Source: Candidatus Dormiibacterota bacterium (GTDB lineage Bacteria > Chloroflexota > Dormibacteria > Aeolococcales > Aeolococcaceae). Taken from it: a DNA stretch of 7,791 nt. Of this stretch, positions 6,294 through 7,791 are shown in pieces. The notes below the pieces were generated by a model. That model was not told the origin of the DNA and did no database searches. It saw nothing but the letters and a program-made list of their open reading frames with translations. Each line of letters starts with the position of its first letter. Position 1 is the first letter of the stretch. The DNA lies in contig CATPAP010000198.1 of assembly GCA_955651875.1 (NCBI GenBank), positions 1-7,791 of the forward strand, given 5' to 3'. A program made the position numbers and the translations under genes.

Positions 6294-6473
6294 CACCGCC
6301 GCGTCGGGGAGGTCGATGCTTCGCCGTGAGCGGCGCGTCTTCGGCGGGACCAGGGTCAGCTTGCCGTCGACACGCTGGAGCGCGTCGGCCACTATCAGCC
6401 GCCGGCGGCCGCGCTCCCGTCGCTCTCCCTGCGAGGCCGGCCGCCAGGCAGCCTCGCTGCACCGTGTTGGCAA
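6294..6473 (-). pseudogene. Decayed core of a tyrosine recombinase/integrase
   Basis: On the minus strand, residues ALQRVDGKLTLVPPKTRRSR followed by RSIDLPDAAV (6383-6294) match the beta-sheet region of phage-type integrases, where an ALQ..DG.L...PKT..SRRT..LP pattern comes after the catalytic Arg box. Upstream, about 6440-6424, GGCCTCGCAGGGAGAGC can be read as GLRRE, the Arg box, if one base is restored. Downstream, the readable continuation (AGDAQAEGGLLL) is in a different frame. The N-terminal domain, the HxLRH box and the Tyr box are absent on this strand. It is a remnant with several frameshifts and is oriented opposite to the C-terminal remnant at 5674-5780, so either an inversion occurred or two elements were present. 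Confidence 0.55.
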
Positions 6474-6555
6474 CTGAACTGTTACAAGTCAGGTGCCGCA
6501 GTCGCCCTGCCGATAGTCTGCGATCGCTGTTCGGTGCAAACCTTCACCGCAGCGT

Positions 6556-6561
6556 AGGAGG
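6556..6561 (+). promoter_or_regulatory. Ribosome binding site AGGAGG
   Basis: A full-consensus AGGAGG lies 10 bases before the ATG at 6572. It decides the start of the small membrane protein, because the same frame is open for a further 318 bases upstream, where the translation is unlike any protein and crosses the integrase remnant. Confidence 0.7.
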
Positions 6562-6571
6562 CCTAGTCGCC

Positions 6572-6838
6572 ATGGGTATCGGAGTCGGAATCCTAATGAT
6601 CGCGGTCGGCGCGATTCTCGCCTTTGCCGTCAACATCGATGCGTCCGGCTCGGGGGTCAATCTGCACACGATCGGTCTCATCCTGCTCGTTGTCGGCGTC
6701 TTGGCTACCGCGCTGTCGATGTTCTTCTGGTCTTCGTGGGGCGGATTCGGGGGCCGCAGTCGCACCACCACGACGGTTGCACCCGGCGGCACGGTTGTCC
6801 CCGGCGGTACCACGACCACGACCGTCGATGAGCCCTAA
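6572..6838 (+). CDS. Small two-helix membrane protein, DUF6458-like
   Basis: The gene encodes 88 residues. The opening MGIGVGILMIAVGAILAFAV and the NLHTIGLILLVVG pattern match my recollection of the DUF6458 small membrane proteins of high-GC Gram-positive-type bacteria, whose function is unknown. Helix 1 spans about residues 3-21, a short loop (NIDASGSGVNLHT) follows, and helix 2 spans about 32-53, ending in FFWSSWGG. The C-terminal tail (60-88) is rich in Thr, Gly and Val (TTTTVAPGG and similar) and ends DEP; it is soluble and flexible. The start is set by the AGGAGG site. It stands alone, with decayed integrase to the left and a broken ABC gene to the right, yet its frame is intact, which suggests it is still used. 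The exact family name should be confirmed by a profile search. Confidence 0.8.
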   Translation: MGIGVGILMIAVGAILAFAVNIDASGSGVNLHTIGLILLVVGVLATALSMFFWSSWGGFGGRSRTTTTVAPGGTVVPGGTTTTTVDEP

Positions 6839-6893
6839 CCGACGACCGTAACGACGACATTCGGGATCGGATCTGCCTGCAGGCGGGACGCGC

Positions 6894-7181
6894 TTCGCCG
6901 CCGCTGACCATGGCGATGCGCGGGCGCAGCGCGCGGAAGTCGAGGACCACGTCGAGCCCGTCGACGTGCGCCGTCCCCTCGGTGGGCGCGAGCAGGGTGA
7001 CCAGGATCTTGATCAGCGTCGTCTTGCCGGCGCCGTTGGGCCCGAGCACCCCGAACAGCTCACCGCGCCGCACATCCAGGTCGACGCCGTCCAGGGCGAC
7101 GACCGGCTCACCGCCGCGCGGCCTGTACACCCGGGGCAGACCGACGGTGCGGATGGCGGACTCATACGCAGGAGCAAGCAC
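6894..7181 (-). pseudogene. Truncated ABC-transporter ATP-binding protein (N-terminal third)
   Basis: From a GTG at 7181 the frame reads as a DrrA-like ABC ATPase. RVYRPRGGEPVVALDGVDLDV is the N-terminal strand region, and GELFGVLGPNGAGKTTLIKI holds Walker A (residues 47-55 of this frame). LLAPTEGTAHVDGLDVV and RPRIAMVSGGE follow. Homology stops near base 6894, just before the Q-loop. The Q-loop, the signature motif, Walker B and the switch His are all missing; the frame runs on to 6705 as unrelated residues antisense to the DUF6458-like gene. About 95 of an expected 230-330 residues remain, so it cannot hydrolyse ATP. The permease partner is not in the window. A deletion or rearrangement (or an assembly join) near 6885-6893 is the likely cause. 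Sequence up to the break shows no frameshift, so the loss may be recent. Confidence 0.75.
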
Positions 7182-7791
7182 CGCGCCATTCTCGCCGCCC
7201 GGGGGAATATCCGTCAGGGCGGGACGATTGCCACGCGCCTGGGACTGGGATGCGTGAAGACGCCCTCGCCGCGGACCGAACGTCCTTTCCTCAAGTGCCG
7301 GACCGGCCCTCAAGGGAGGCCATCCTCACCTATGCCAAAAGTCCCTTCCCCGACCACGGCACGAGAACGACCAGGGACAGGAGCCACTGCCCAGGCGATA
7401 TAGCGGGATGATGCTGGTTTGCCGCCAGCGCGTTCTAAGCGCTGCGAGCCTCGATCGCCGGGCAGGCGCCGGTCTTGTGAAAATTCCGTCTCGCGGTCCA
7501 TCCCGCCGAAGATCGGACCGGGGAATGGACGGGCCCGCTGTGCGGCCACGACCTGGGTCAGCCGGGATACGCTTGATCGCCTGAGAGTTCGGGTACTCAC
7601 TGAATAGGCTGAGGAGGTTCTCGTTGGCGTCCGACCGCAGTCGCGCGCAACGAGATGGTTGCCGGATGGTAACGGCGCTGGTACGGCGCCGATGAGGTTG
7701 GTCGTCGCTGCAGCTTCGTGGCCGCTTGCGGCCTGATGCGCGGTGGGACCGCGAGGTGAAAGTGCCAGGCTGCGACTACGGTGGCCGGAGA
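7182..7791. other. 610 bases without a convincing gene
   Basis: The longest frame (7310-7600, minus) has mixed third-position bases and no recognisable domain, so I do not call it. Visible structure: CCTCAAG twice (7289-7295, 7308-7314) around the palindrome GCCGG-A-CCGGC (7297-7307); CGGACCG at 7272, 7299 and 7514; the inverted repeat AGCGC/GCGCT near 7430; and GGCCGC-TT-GCGGCC at 7720-7733. The stretch to about 7320 should hold the promoter of the broken ABC gene. The right end may lead into a gene outside the window. Confidence 0.4.
7624..7695 (+). CDS. Possible 23-residue ORF with strong ribosome binding site
   Basis: GAGGAGG (7611-7617) lies six bases before a TTG that opens a short frame MASDRSRAQRDGCRMVTALV-RRR ending in TGA. 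The peptide is very basic and has no recognised family. A TACGCT at 7568-7573 could be its -10 box. The good ribosome binding site is the only strong point; the frame may be the start of a gene lost by frameshift, a leader peptide or chance. Confidence 0.2.
   Translation: MASDRSRAQRDGCRMVTALVRRR

Larger units (their letters stand above)
5656..6571. other. Gene-poor degenerate stretch, likely old integration site
   Basis: No intact gene is seen in these 916 bases. Both strands hold decayed pieces of tyrosine integrase, in opposite orientations, with a tRNA 3'-end-like segment between them. Stop codons and frame changes break every candidate frame. A six-base-pair inverted repeat GCGGAC/GTCCGC lies at 5941-5957 and an 11-base palindrome GTGTCGGACAC near 5860. 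A possible -10 box (TAGTCT, 6514-6519) precedes the small membrane-protein gene at the right end. Confidence 0.5.

Noticed and set aside
5925..6473. A 182-codon minus-strand frame as an intact gene
   Set aside because: Only about 30-40 residues look like integrase; the rest is frame-shifted or unrelated and crosses the tRNA-like segment.
6254..6571. Long upstream extension of the DUF6458-like frame
   Set aside because: The translation is low-complexity and antisense to the integrase remnant; AGGAGG at 6556 places the start at 6572.
7310..7600. 96-codon minus-strand frame
   Set aside because: Third positions are mixed, there is no ribosome binding site or domain, and the content resembles intergenic DNA.

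Overview
The window is GC-rich throughout, with G/C-ending codons in the real genes, GTG starts, few strong Shine-Dalgarno sites and several possible leaderless starts. Together with a DUF6458-type small membrane protein, a Thr/Pro-linker surface protein and an integrase remnant of the style common in high-GC soil bacteria, this suggests an Actinomycetota- or Chloroflexota-like chromosome. The phylum cannot be fixed from this sequence alone.

Layout. (1) 1-1628, plus strand: the 3' part of an alpha/beta-hydrolase (esterase/lipase type), then a single-pass membrane protein with a Thr/Pro linker and a six-cysteine outer domain. (2) 1625-4401, minus strand: a compact cluster read right to left. 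It holds a 32-codon small ORF with a strong ribosome binding site, an aminoglycoside-phosphotransferase-like kinase starting one base after the small ORF stops, a SAM methyltransferase that overlaps the kinase stop as GTGA, and, after a gap of about 86 bases, an unrecognised Cys/His-rich (zinc-ribbon-like) protein. The last gene converges on the surface-protein gene, and both stop codons lie in one CTAG. (3) 4402-4539: a divergent intergenic region with a 10-bp perfect GC hairpin. (4) 4540-5655, plus strand: a Gfo/Idh/MocA-family NAD(P)-dependent oxidoreductase.

(5) 5656-6571 has no intact gene and looks like a worn-down integration site. It holds a decayed tyrosine-integrase C-terminus on the plus strand (catalytic Tyr read as Cys), a tRNA 3'-end-like segment, and a decayed integrase core on the minus strand. 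(6) 6572-6838: an intact two-helix DUF6458-like membrane protein with an AGGAGG site. (7) 6894-7181, minus strand: the first third only of an ABC-transporter ATPase, with Walker A present and the sequence broken before the Q-loop. (8) 7182-7791: no convincing gene, only short repeats, palindromes and one tiny ORF with a good ribosome binding site.

How the genes may work together. The small ORF, kinase and methyltransferase are very likely co-expressed and translationally coupled; a small-molecule phosphotransfer/methylation role is an inference and the substrate is unknown. The small ORF is the most interesting undescribed element here, because the kinase start has no ribosome binding site of its own. 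The right third of the window records at least one past integration event plus a later deletion.
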